Shown here piece by piece: positions 24,369-32,509 of a stretch of 64,000 bases of DNA. The translations under genes were made by a program, and so were the position numbers. Source of the DNA: Floridanema aerugineum. GTDB taxonomy: Bacteria; Cyanobacteriota; Cyanobacteriia; Cyanobacteriales; Aerosakkonemataceae. The notes under the pieces were generated by a model, which saw only the letters and a list, made by a program, of their open reading frames with translations, did not search any database and was not told where the DNA came from. Positions within the stretch are counted from its first letter, which is position 1; each line of letters begins with the position of its first letter. The DNA is taken from positions 3,759 through 67,758 of the forward strand of contig NZ_JBHFNQ010000164.1 in NCBI RefSeq assembly GCF_041929345.1, read 5' to 3'.

Positions 24369-26282
24369 TTAGTTGGTAATAGGTAGTTGGTAGTGGGTAG
24401 TTGGTATTTGGAATTCGCTGCTTTTAATGACTTCTGATATGCTATTTTCTACCAGCATCATTTTCTCTTCTACTAATTCGCAAATTAGATGAATTACCAC
24501 GATTTGCACTTCTTGGATGTGTTGCGTATCGTTTTCGGGTACAATGATGGAAATATCGGCTAATTGATGTAAATCTCCGCCATCTTTACCCAAAATTGCA
24601 ATGCAATTTAACCCTTGCTTTTTGGCTGTTTCAAAAGCTTTAATGATGTTGCGAGAATTACCACTGGTACTAATACCAATTAAAACATCTCCTGCACGTC
24701 CAAATGCTTCAACTTGTCGGGAAAAAGCATTTTCGTAGCCAACATCGTTCGACCAAGCTGTTAGAACTGCGGTATCTGCGTTAAGTGCTAAAGCGGGAAG
24801 TCCGGGGCGAGTTTTAGATTTGAAATGACCGACAAATTCGGCAGCAAAATGTTGTGCTTCGGCTGCACTTCCGCCATTGCCACAAATTAAAACTTTGCCA
24901 CCTTGGGAAAAACAATTGCTGATTATGTCGGCTACATCAAGGATGGAATTTCGTAAACTGCCCCGTGATTTTTGGATAGCGTTAATTGCATTGTTGAAAC
25001 CTCGATCGACAATTTCTTGCCAAGATACTTGATGAAATGTTGCAGAGTTTTTGGCGATCGCTTTTTCATAAAGATCGGCAATAGAATCGGTGACTTTTTG
25101 CCAGGTAAATAAATCATTAGCACGTTGAATTGCTTGTTGACGTAAAACGTTCATTAGTTTAGGATGTTGGTAAAGATAAGCAATCCTTTCGGCGATCGCA
25201 CTAGGATTATTTGCAGGTACTAAATAACCCGTTTCTCCATCTCTGACAGTAAATTTAATTCCCCCAACATTAGAACCAATTACCGGAGTACCACAAGCCA
25301 TTGCTTCTACAGGCGTAATCCCAAATGGTTCATACCAAGGAGTAGTAATAAATAGATCGGCAGCACTGTAATATAATTTGAGTGCTTCTCTACCTCTGCG
25401 ACCGACAAAAACAACTTTTTCTTCGATATTTTCGGATTTAGCGATCGCTTTTAACCGACCAATTTCCGGTGTAAAATTCGGGTCAGGATCGTCAGATTCC
25501 CCGCCAACAATCAGCAACTTACCCGAAAAATCAGAGGTTTTTAAAAGCTGTGCGAAGCCATAAATTACTGCATCAACACCCTTACGAGGAACCATTCTTC
25601 CTAGTTGCAAAATCACCTTTTCATTGGGATCGAGTCCTAATGCTACTCTTGCCAAAACTTTACCAATAGGCCAAAATTGACCGGGATCGAAACCACCAGG
25701 AATTATCGTAATTTTCGCTGGATCGGCATTATAAAATCGAATTAAATCTTCTTCTTCCTGGGGACATTCAGCAATAATGCGATCGGCTTCATTAATGATT
25801 CTTTCTTCAATAGCAAATCTTTGATTAGGAAATTGATCCGCATCACCTTGATAATAGCGGCGCACCTTACCCAAAGCATGAAAAGTAATAACAAAAGGAA
25901 TTCCCAGAACTTTTTTAATATTAGCAGCAACTAAACCAGACATCCAAAAATTAGCATGAATTAAATCATACATTTGCCCTTCTTGTTGACAGAAATTCAC
26001 CATAAATGAGGTAAAATCCGCCATAAAAGGTAGTAAATCTTCCTTTCGCAAATATTCAGGAGAACCAGCCGAAACATGAATAATTCTTACTCCATTCACC
26101 CACTCAGCTGCTTCTGGTAAAAGTTCGCTATCCCGACGAGTGAAAACATCAACTTCGTAACCAAGAACAGTTAAATTTTTCGCAATTTCTCCCACATAAA
26201 CATTTTGACCACCACTATCTACACCACCCAACATTGCCAAAGGTGAAGCGTGTTCGCTAATTAATGCGATCCGTTTTTTCAT
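24369..26282 (-). CDS. Fusion of GT4 glycosyltransferase and GmhA-type SIS isomerase
   Basis: The 637-residue product joins two enzymes. Residues 1 to about 415 form a GT4 (GT-B) glycosyltransferase of the sucrose-phosphate-synthase-like group (ALISEHASPLAMLGGVDSGG, LGRMVPRKG, EPFGITPVEAMACGTPVIGS). Residues about 430-620 form a SIS-domain sedoheptulose-7-phosphate isomerase (ICGNGGSAAEAQHFAAEFVG, STSGNSRNI, ENDTQHIQEVQIV), the first enzyme of heptose synthesis. One chain thus makes a heptose phosphate and transfers a sugar. The C-terminal residues PTTHYQLPITN are encoded by a heptamer repeat. It is the upstream gene of the operon leading through SDR, gmhB and rfaE1 to the GT9 genes. The fusion is in frame with no sign of frameshift. 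Confidence 0.9.
   Translation of the reverse strand: MKKRIALISEHASPLAMLGGVDSGGQNVYVGEIAKNLTVLGYEVDVFTRRDSELLPEAAEWVNGVRIIHVSAGSPEYLRKEDLLPFMADFTSFMVNFCQQEGQMYDLIHANFWMSGLVAANIKKVLGIPFVITFHALGKVRRYYQGDADQFPNQRFAIEERIINEADRIIAECPQEEEDLIRFYNADPAKITIIPGGFDPGQFWPIGKVLARVALGLDPNEKVILQLGRMVPRKGVDAVIYGFAQLLKTSDFSGKLLIVGGESDDPDPNFTPEIGRLKAIAKSENIEEKVVFVGRRGREALKLYYSAADLFITTPWYEPFGITPVEAMACGTPVIGSNVGGIKFTVRDGETGYLVPANNPSAIAERIAYLYQHPKLMNVLRQQAIQRANDLFTWQKVTDSIADLYEKAIAKNSATFHQVSWQEIVDRGFNNAINAIQKSRGSLRNSILDVADIISNCFSQGGKVLICGNGGSAAEAQHFAAEFVGHFKSKTRPGLPALALNADTAVLTAWSNDVGYENAFSRQVEAFGRAGDVLIGISTSGNSRNIIKAFETAKKQGLNCIAILGKDGGDLHQLADISIIVPENDTQHIQEVQIVVIHLICELVEEKMMLVENSISEVIKSSEFQIPTTHYQLPITN
24373..24407. 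repeat. Short tandem heptamer repeat (TTGGTAA type) inside a gene end
   Basis: Five seven-base units (TTGGTAA, TAGGTAG, TTGGTAG, TGGGTAG, TTGGTAT) cover the last codons and the stop region of the GT4-GmhA fusion gene. The repeat encodes its C-terminal tail. Confidence 0.75.
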
Positions 26283-26309
26283 GACTTTCTACCTGCTACT
26301 AAAAGAGTA

Positions 26310-26403
26310 GTAGGGTGCGTCAGACAGAAATTCTGATTGACAACATCAGGGTTTGAGTGTCTGACGCACCCTACAACTTGATTCAACTGACGCACCCTAC
26401 AAC
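26310..26403. repeat. Dispersed inverted repeat, family D (GTAGGGTGCGTCAGAC)
   Basis: Inverted arms GTAGGGTGCGTCAGAC and GTCTGACGCACCCTAC enclose about 34 bp at 26310-26374, and a further half copy, CTGACGCACCCTACAAC, runs to 26403. The half copy provides the last codons and stop of the glycosyltransferase gene upstream. A related element lies at 57678-57745. Confidence 0.85.
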
Positions 26404-27378
26404 TAAAGGAGTTAGAGGAATAGAAAATGAAGGATTTCCAGTAACTAAAGCAAATGCCTCATCCCAATCATTAATAAATCGCTGAATATGAAATCTTTCT
26501 TGCGCGTAGCGTTTAGCATTTTCACTTAAACGATGAGCTTCCGCAGGGTCTTTTAATAATTCCTGCATTCGTTCTATTAAATGATTAATATTCGTATCTA
26601 CATAGCCAGAAAAACCGTTCTCTACTACCGTTACTAATTCGGTAGTTGCTAAACCAATAATCGGCATTCCGATCGCCATCGCTTCACATACAGCTAACCC
26701 TAAGCTGGTGTAGCGAATTGGATTAAAAAAGAAGCGATAATGGGACTCAAATTCTAATAGTTTGTCATGTTTAATTTCACCTAAACCACCCATGTTTTCC
26801 GAACCCATACCTACAAGTTCTAAAGGAATTTGGGTGCGAACTTCTTCAAATACATCAACACCTAAACGACGACCTCTACTAGGTAAACCATTAACAACAA
26901 CTAATCCACAATTTAATTCACCTTGGTAACAAACATTTTCTGGTACTATTACCCCATGTTCAATGACGCGAGTTGGAGTATTATTGCTATCCCACATTAA
27001 ATCGTTAAAATCAGTTACATGAACTAAAAGTACATTGGAATCATCGACTGGATGGCGCGTATCAGTGGGATTTTGGCGTGGAGGATCGTGTTCTAAATAA
27101 ATTCGCGGAAGTTGGCGTTGAGTTTCGGAAAGTATTTCGTATTGATCTTCTAAATAGTTTTTTTGGGATTGAAAAAGGATACAATCAAATTCGAGATTTT
27201 TTACTTCTTCCGCAGGTACATCATGAACATTATTAGGCCAAGGAAAACCACTTAAACGACCGCCATAACCTTCTGGTTTACCTGGTTTAATTGGCAAGTA
27301 AAATTCGTGACTTGATTGCACTAAGTAGTAAAGATAATTACCATGAACGTGCCAAGTTAGAATGCGTAAACGTCTCAT
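26383..27378 (-). CDS. Glycosyltransferase, GT4/GT1-like (GT-B fold)
   Basis: The 331-residue product starts LRILTWHVHGNYLYYLVQSS and contains NGLPSRGRRLGVDVFEEV and GLAVCEAMAIGMPIIGLATTEL, followed by a C-terminal LSENAKRYAQERF helix, a GT-B glycosyltransferase pattern. It is shorter than most GT4 enzymes. The last residues (LVVGCVS) and the stop codon come from a family D repeat, so the natural C-terminus has been replaced. It lies 100 bp upstream of the GT4-GmhA gene on the same strand and is probably the first gene of the operon. The sugar it transfers is unknown. Confidence 0.85.
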   Translation of the reverse strand: MRRLRILTWHVHGNYLYYLVQSSHEFYLPIKPGKPEGYGGRLSGFPWPNNVHDVPAEEVKNLEFDCILFQSQKNYLEDQYEILSETQRQLPRIYLEHDPPRQNPTDTRHPVDDSNVLLVHVTDFNDLMWDSNNTPTRVIEHGVIVPENVCYQGELNCGLVVVNGLPSRGRRLGVDVFEEVRTQIPLELVGMGSENMGGLGEIKHDKLLEFESHYRFFFNPIRYTSLGLAVCEAMAIGMPIIGLATTELVTVVENGFSGYVDTNINHLIERMQELLKDPAEAHRLSENAKRYAQERFHIQRFINDWDEAFALVTGNPSFSIPLTPLVVGCVS

Positions 27379-27384
27379 AAAAAT

Positions 27385-27447
27385 TAGGGATGAAAAATCA
27401 AAATGATTGGGGTTTGTGAAGATTCCTCATTTTTAATTTTTCGTCCC
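27385..27447. repeat. Imperfect inverted repeat upstream of the GT operon
   Basis: Arms GGGATGAAAAAT and ATTTTTCGTCCC enclose about 35 bp in the 243-bp gap between the GT gene and the BrnTA genes. The rest of the gap has AT-rich text with GCATTTGCACAACTG and a second weak inverted repeat around CTCTGTTGTGTGCATCACAG. A promoter for the leftward glycan operon should lie here, but I cannot point to a convincing one. Confidence 0.4.
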
Positions 27448-27621
27448 GCTTCTGCATCGGACATTTGCCTAAGAAGTTTGCGATCGCCCACACACCCTTT
27501 TGTGCATTTGCACAACTGAAAAAAAAATCACAACTTATGCAAAATCTCTGTTGTGTGCATCACAGAGAAAGCTGGAAATCCTAAAGAAAGTTTTAATATT
27601 TGCGGCACAACAGGCTAACAA

Positions 27622-27906
27622 CTAACTATTAACTATTTCACTCAATGCTTCATTAATGATTTCATCACTGACACCCCGACGCTTTAAACTGGCAATCAAT
27701 GCTGTTACTGTTTCGTTCTCAAATCGCTCTAAATCGTTACGCAATCCCTGACCAATATAAGCGCGAATCAAAGGTTCATATCCTGAAAATCCTAACAATG
27801 GTGCAAGTCGTTTGAGGTCTTCCACAACATCTTCAGGAATGCGAATCGTTACGCTAGTTATGGGACGATTTCGTTCTAACCGCTTTTTTAATGTCTCAAT
27901 TTTCAT
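27622..27906 (-). CDS. brnA: BrnA/CopG-like antitoxin
   Basis: The 94-residue product has a ribbon-helix-helix-like core (SVTIRIPEDVVEDLKRLA), a middle segment (GYEPLIRAYIGQGLRND) and an acidic C-terminal tail. It overlaps the upstream BrnT toxin gene by 11 bp, the arrangement of BrnT-BrnA pairs, in which the toxin gene comes first. BrnA binds the toxin and its own promoter. The CopG-type reading comes from the short N-terminal segment and is moderate on its own; the context makes it likely. Confidence 0.8.
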   Translation of the reverse strand: MKIETLKKRLERNRPITSVTIRIPEDVVEDLKRLAPLLGFSGYEPLIRAYIGQGLRNDLERFENETVTALIASLKRRGVSDEIINEALSEIVNS

Positions 27907-28210
27907 AGATTTCTCGCTCCTGACGAGTTGCTTTACGCGCTGAAATAATCCGAATCATATTCTCCTCACGTTCGATGTGAACTACATACAGCAGATTCCA
28001 TCGAGTATCTAACCCAATTACAGCATCTCTCTGTTCATCATTGCGGCTAGCATCAACAACTACGAGAAAGGGATCGAAAAATGCCTCAGCAGCTTGCTGG
28101 AAAGTAATTCCGTCATGCTTCTGGGGATTGCGATTTGCCTTTTCGCTGTTCCAAACAAAGGTAATGCCATTGAGTACGAAATATACATCCATGTTTGACA
28201 GTTTAGGCAA
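27896..28210 (-). CDS. brnT: BrnT family toxin
   Basis: The 104-residue product contains the BrnT pattern WNSEKANRNPQKHDGITFQQ followed by AAEAFFDPFLVVVDASRND and the C-terminal RIISARKATRQEREIYEN. BrnT toxins are RelE-fold ribonucleases that stop translation when the antitoxin is lost. The ATG at 28192 (MDVYFVLNGITF) is a better start than 28210, because the conserved family begins there. The gene lies 14 bp downstream of the restriction-modification gene on the same strand, and its antitoxin overlaps its 3' end. Confidence 0.85.
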   Translation of the reverse strand: MPKLSNMDVYFVLNGITFVWNSEKANRNPQKHDGITFQQAAEAFFDPFLVVVDASRNDEQRDAVIGLDTRWNLLYVVHIEREENMIRIISARKATRQEREIYEN

Positions 28211-28223
28211 TATATTTATATTG

Positions 28224-31200
28224 TCAATTCGACCTTCCCTCTACAATAGCAATCTCATCCTCTGTTAATCCATAGAGTTTATAAACAATTTGATCTATTA
28301 GTTTATCGCACTGCGTCAGTTGCATTTTGATTGGCTGTAAAGTATCTAAACTTGCCTGATATTCCTTTTCTAAGGTTTGCTGATCTTTTCGCCCAACCGG
28401 ATCGATTTTGAGTTTCTTTTTGTTTTTTTTCAGGACTTCGATTAACTCATCAAAGCTGAGAGAAGGTTCGTTTTTGTAATAGTCTCCTAAATAATTCTGA
28501 ATTTTGGATTTGTTGGTGAGGGTGTCTATGGGGCAACCGATAAAGCGTTCTAGCCATTGCAAAAAGCTTTTGATTTCGGCTTGCTTTTGTTTGTTCAGTT
28601 CGATCATTTGTTCGGCTAGATAGGTTAATAAATCGTGAATTATATCGGCTTCTTCTGGTTGTTTGCTGAGGTGATGGTTGACTTGGGATAATATTAAATC
28701 TGGGTTGTGATTGGTTTGGTATTGGTTGTAGAGTGCGATCGTATTTTCTAAGGCTTGTTGACGGCGATCGGTTGGAGTTGTGAAGTTAATTTTGCGGATA
28801 GGAATAGCAGAAAAATCATCTAGCAAAATCTGAGGAAATGTATCATCTTCTCGAATCGCAAATTTTTTACGAAATATGAAACCTATAAAATTACTATTTA
28901 GTATAGTTAGTAATGCCTTCAGATTATATACTGATGACGGATTCAGCTTTACTATATATAGCAGGGTATTACTATAAGCCTCTGTTTCGTAAAACCCTCC
29001 AAACAATTTAGTTCCAACAACTTTTCTAAACAGTAATCTTGGGTTTTTGAATAATTCCTGATTCCTTGGTTCAGCTAACCATTTACCCCATGTAATCCAA
29101 TTGTCATGATTCCAATTAATACAATATCTACTGATAGATTGACCTTCAAAAAAGGGATTAAATGTTTCATCCCTTTTTGCTGAAGCTGTAAATGGTCGAG
29201 ATTCCATTGTTTCCCTGGTTTGTGGTGGATCGCCTTTCCCTTTCTGGTAAGCCTTAAGACCATAACTAATGGTTGTGATGTCACACAGGTTACTACTTAC
29301 ATTGGTAATTCTTTCAAGAATCAAAGCTTCTGCTGGATAAAGATATGGGTTGATTATGTTTTCATAAAAATTCAGCCATTGACTTTGCTCTCTGTAGTAG
29401 TGTTTTTCGCTTGTATCATCAATATCGGATAAATGTTCATCTTTTTCATAAGGTATTACTAGAGTCTTGGGGGTTTGCAATTCTTGTATTGAGATTTTTT
29501 CTAGGACATAAATAGTTGTATCAACAGTTGCATCAGGAAAAACGGTACTAGGGAGTGCTACTACTATTTTCAAAGCACCTTGTTCTAGAAGAGCTATTCT
29601 TAAGTTTTCTGTGAAATTAAGATACATCCAATTATCAGGAACAATAAGCGATACTAATCCTGCTTTACATATTAAAAGTGAAAAACTTCTCTCCATAAAA
29701 GAGACATAGCTTTCTGCTCGATACTCAACATATTTATAATTTTCTTTTATATAGGCAGCCTCTAGTTCACTGAAAAATGATCCATAAGGCGGATTTCCCA
29801 CTACAACATCAAACCCCGCATTTTCATTCCAACTCGCATTTTCCAAATCAATAAACACCTCTGGAAATTCTAAATCCCAATGAAAAAAGTGTTTCTCCTC
29901 AGCGACTTTTTGCGCCTCTTCATAAACAGCTTTATCTGCCTTACTCATGTTTTGAGGATTTGCCGTAATTGCATTAGTACCAAATCTTTCTAAAAAATTC
30001 TTAGCTTGCTTAACTCCAAAAAACTGAGAAACATAAATATCTAACAACCGTTTAAAAGGTTTTGCTGCTTCATCAAAAGAACGAAATAACTTTTCGCTTT
30101 GCTCAACTTCGGCAAAAGTAGCATCACTCAAAACACTGACACCGCGCATGATTTCCGCTGCTTTCAATAACCCTACAAATGGCCCAGTTAGCAAATTTAA
30201 CTGTCCGCTTTCTTCTTGCGCCATCTTTGCTTCTGCTTCTCTCGCCGTCGTACCAATTAAAGAATTACCACAGCGCAAATGATGATCTAAAAAACTCAAA
30301 GGTGCGCCAATTGTAAAGGAATGCAACCACAAACTTACCTTTGCCAACTCTACCGCCATTGGGTTTAAATCCACACCATAAATGCAGCGTTTCATCACCA
30401 CTCGTTGTAAAAGTTGAGTAGGTTCTAATCTGTCTGGATTAATCGTAATTCCCTGCTGTTCTAAGTTTCCTAAAATGCTTTGGCGCGTTTGCTCTAGCAT
30501 TTCCAAAACCGGATTATGTTCAGGATATTCGGTTAAAATGGCAATTAATTCATCAGTCAAATAATCCACCGCTTCCACTAAAAAATGACCGCTTCCCATT
30601 GCCGGATCGCAAATTTTAATATCGAGTAATGTGCTTTGTGCTTCTCGTTCTAATCGTTGTAAATCCTTTTGCAATCCGTTAATACTTTGCTTTCCTAAGC
30701 GTTTATCTTGTAATTGACTTTGCAGTTGGGAAATTTGCGCCATTAGTTCGCTAAACTTGGCTTTTCGCTGTTCTAAAATTGGCTTGATTGTATGGCTGAC
30801 AATGTATTTTACAATATATTCTGGAGTGTAATAAGATCCGGTAGCTTTTCGTTCTCCTTTATCATTTTCTAAATGTACCGATACCTGGGAGGGCGGGTTT
30901 TGTTTAGAAATTGACTGTTTGATTGAAGAGTTATTTGCTAAACCCGCCCCTACGGAATCAATAACTACTCGATATTCTAACAATCCTTCATAAATAGAAC
31001 CCAGTTGGCGTACACCCAAAAAACTATAATCGATCGGTTGTCCTTCAAATCGCGCCAGTCGATCTAATACAGGTGCTAACACCGCATCAGCTATCTTAAA
31101 TTGAGACAAAAAATGATTAGCGTGAAACTCTATTTGATCTGATTGCTGATGAAAATCAAAATGAAATAAACCGCCATTATAACGAGGTACTTCTAACCCT

Positions 31201-32240
31201 GGATCGCCGCGATCGACAATTTGAAACAAATTCAATAAGCGATCGTACATTCCCGTCGAAGTTTGGCTCAAATTCCTCTGACGCTCAATAATTTGAGCCA
31301 CTTCTTGTGTTAACTTAATTAAGCTATAATTTCGATAATCACTATCAATGGGTAATAAATTTCTCGCTTCCGCATAAAGCAAAAATAACAGCTTATAAAG
31401 AAAAGATAATGTTGCTTCATACACCAGTTCTGATGTTACCTGTTTTCCCCGTCGGGTAGCATCCGCCACAAAACCACCTGCTAAATCGGGAAAAAGGCGA
31501 TCGAACACCAACGCTTTTAACTCATTCCCAACTCGCGTTGCATAAGTAGTGCTACCCTCTCGCACTCGTTCTAAAAAATTGCGTCCTTGGGAATCTTTAA
31601 CAAATGCTTCTTGGCGAAAGAATAACCAAAAATATTTAAATTGATCTAAATCTTCCGCTTCCAAAAGTTCCACCAAATCCACTTGATAAAACTCCGTCGC
31701 TGTGGAAGAAGCTTGTCGATAATATAGTCGCCACTCTCTCCCATTGGTTAAAATTCCCCAATCTACCCCAGTACCCGTGAGATAGTTGGTGATTTGAAAA
31801 GATGGGTTTTCATTTTTATAAATATCGCGGTTATCATTTTTGGAAACTTTGCTTAAGGGACGTTCCCAGTATTTAGCTTCTGCGATCGCACTTACCCGCG
31901 CATAAAATGCTGTTTCATTACTTTGTAAAGGATAGGCAGTATCGCGATCGTTTTCATTATTAAATAAAGCATAATCCGGTCTTTCTGCCCTACCTTTACC
32001 GCGAGTCATCACCTGGGGAATATGACTAAATCCCAAAAGATCTAAAGCAGGTTTAATAAATATATCCTCTGTTTGTGCTTCACTCAGCGTTGGCAACAAA
32101 GATTTTTTAGAAATATAAAGACTTTGTAACTTTTGAAAATCCGCAGATACATTTATTTGCCATTCCGAGCATTCCTTCAGCCGATTATTAAGATAATGCT
32201 GCGAAAAAAGCGGTTTGTTTGGTTTTTGCCCATCTGCCAT
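28224..32240 (-). CDS. Type IIG restriction-modification enzyme (Eco57I-like)
   Basis: The 1338-residue product has an N-terminal PD-(D/E)xK-like nuclease region (RPDYALF near residue 88, AIAEAKYWER near 120). A methyltransferase core follows with motif I DPAMGSGHFLVEA near residue 547 and the N6-adenine motif NPPYGSF near 817. The C-terminal half is the target-recognition and helical region. One chain thus cuts and methylates DNA. Residues around 425-455 (VGAGLANNSSIKQ...) are encoded by a repeat inserted in frame. It lies 14 bp upstream of the BrnT gene. BREX PglX proteins share the Eco57I core, but no other BREX gene is nearby. Confidence 0.9.
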   Translation of the reverse strand: MADGQKPNKPLFSQHYLNNRLKECSEWQINVSADFQKLQSLYISKKSLLPTLSEAQTEDIFIKPALDLLGFSHIPQVMTRGKGRAERPDYALFNNENDRDTAYPLQSNETAFYARVSAIAEAKYWERPLSKVSKNDNRDIYKNENPSFQITNYLTGTGVDWGILTNGREWRLYYRQASSTATEFYQVDLVELLEAEDLDQFKYFWLFFRQEAFVKDSQGRNFLERVREGSTTYATRVGNELKALVFDRLFPDLAGGFVADATRRGKQVTSELVYEATLSFLYKLLFLLYAEARNLLPIDSDYRNYSLIKLTQEVAQIIERQRNLSQTSTGMYDRLLNLFQIVDRGDPGLEVPRYNGGLFHFDFHQQSDQIEFHANHFLSQFKIADAVLAPVLDRLARFEGQPIDYSFLGVRQLGSIYEGLLEYRVVIDSVGAGLANNSSIKQSISKQNPPSQVSVHLENDKGERKATGSYYTPEYIVKYIVSHTIKPILEQRKAKFSELMAQISQLQSQLQDKRLGKQSINGLQKDLQRLEREAQSTLLDIKICDPAMGSGHFLVEAVDYLTDELIAILTEYPEHNPVLEMLEQTRQSILGNLEQQGITINPDRLEPTQLLQRVVMKRCIYGVDLNPMAVELAKVSLWLHSFTIGAPLSFLDHHLRCGNSLIGTTAREAEAKMAQEESGQLNLLTGPFVGLLKAAEIMRGVSVLSDATFAEVEQSEKLFRSFDEAAKPFKRLLDIYVSQFFGVKQAKNFLERFGTNAITANPQNMSKADKAVYEEAQKVAEEKHFFHWDLEFPEVFIDLENASWNENAGFDVVVGNPPYGSFFSELEAAYIKENYKYVEYRAESYVSFMERSFSLLICKAGLVSLIVPDNWMYLNFTENLRIALLEQGALKIVVALPSTVFPDATVDTTIYVLEKISIQELQTPKTLVIPYEKDEHLSDIDDTSEKHYYREQSQWLNFYENIINPYLYPAEALILERITNVSSNLCDITTISYGLKAYQKGKGDPPQTRETMESRPFTASAKRDETFNPFFEGQSISRYCINWNHDNWITWGKWLAEPRNQELFKNPRLLFRKVVGTKLFGGFYETEAYSNTLLYIVKLNPSSVYNLKALLTILNSNFIGFIFRKKFAIREDDTFPQILLDDFSAIPIRKINFTTPTDRRQQALENTIALYNQYQTNHNPDLILSQVNHHLSKQPEEADIIHDLLTYLAEQMIELNKQKQAEIKSFLQWLERFIGCPIDTLTNKSKIQNYLGDYYKNEPSLSFDELIEVLKKNKKKLKIDPVGRKDQQTLEKEYQASLDTLQPIKMQLTQCDKLIDQIVYKLYGLTEDEIAIVEGRSN
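30891..30956. repeat. Palindromic repeat inserted in frame in the type IIG gene
   Basis: Arms GGGCGGGTTTTGTTTAG and CTAAACCCGCCCC enclose about 30 bp. The element is read through without a stop and adds about 22 residues between the nuclease-linker region and the conserved GSYYTPEYIV segment of the methyltransferase. Confidence 0.75.
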
Positions 32241-32366
32241 GATGAAATTCCCTGATTTTTAGTATTCCCATTGTTAATTCGTTGCTTATGATTTAATTTT
32301 AGATTCTAGATTACCATCATTATCAAAGCTATATTCTGATAATAATGATAATCTACAATCTCCTAT

Positions 32367-32509
32367 TAAGTAGGTAGAGCTAAATAAAGTAAAATAAAGG
32401 CGGGCAAGATGCCCACCCCACAAGAAAGTTGAAAATCTTGTGGGGTGGGCATCTTGCCCGCCCCATTGATAGATGACTATTTTCACTTTATTTATTTGCA
32501 CCTACTTAT
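32367..32509. mobile_element. MITE-like element (TA-flanked, AGTAGGT...ACCTACT)
   Basis: Terminal inverted repeats (TAAGTAGGTAGAGCTAAATA and the arm ending TTGCACCTACTTA) enclose a large inner inverted repeat built on GGCGGGCAAGATGCCCACC and GGTGGGCATCTTGCCCGCC. The element is flanked by TA on both sides, as expected of IS630/Tc1-type target duplication. It encodes no protein. Its right end touches the stop codon of the lipoxygenase gene. A second member begins at 63775, and a lone end-like sequence (ACACCTACTTA) is at 57652. Confidence 0.75.

Noticed and set aside
28224..32240. BREX PglX methyltransferase
   Set aside because: The Eco57I core is shared, but no other BREX gene (brxA, brxB, brxC, pglZ, brxL) is near, and a nuclease-like N-terminus is present, which favours type IIG.
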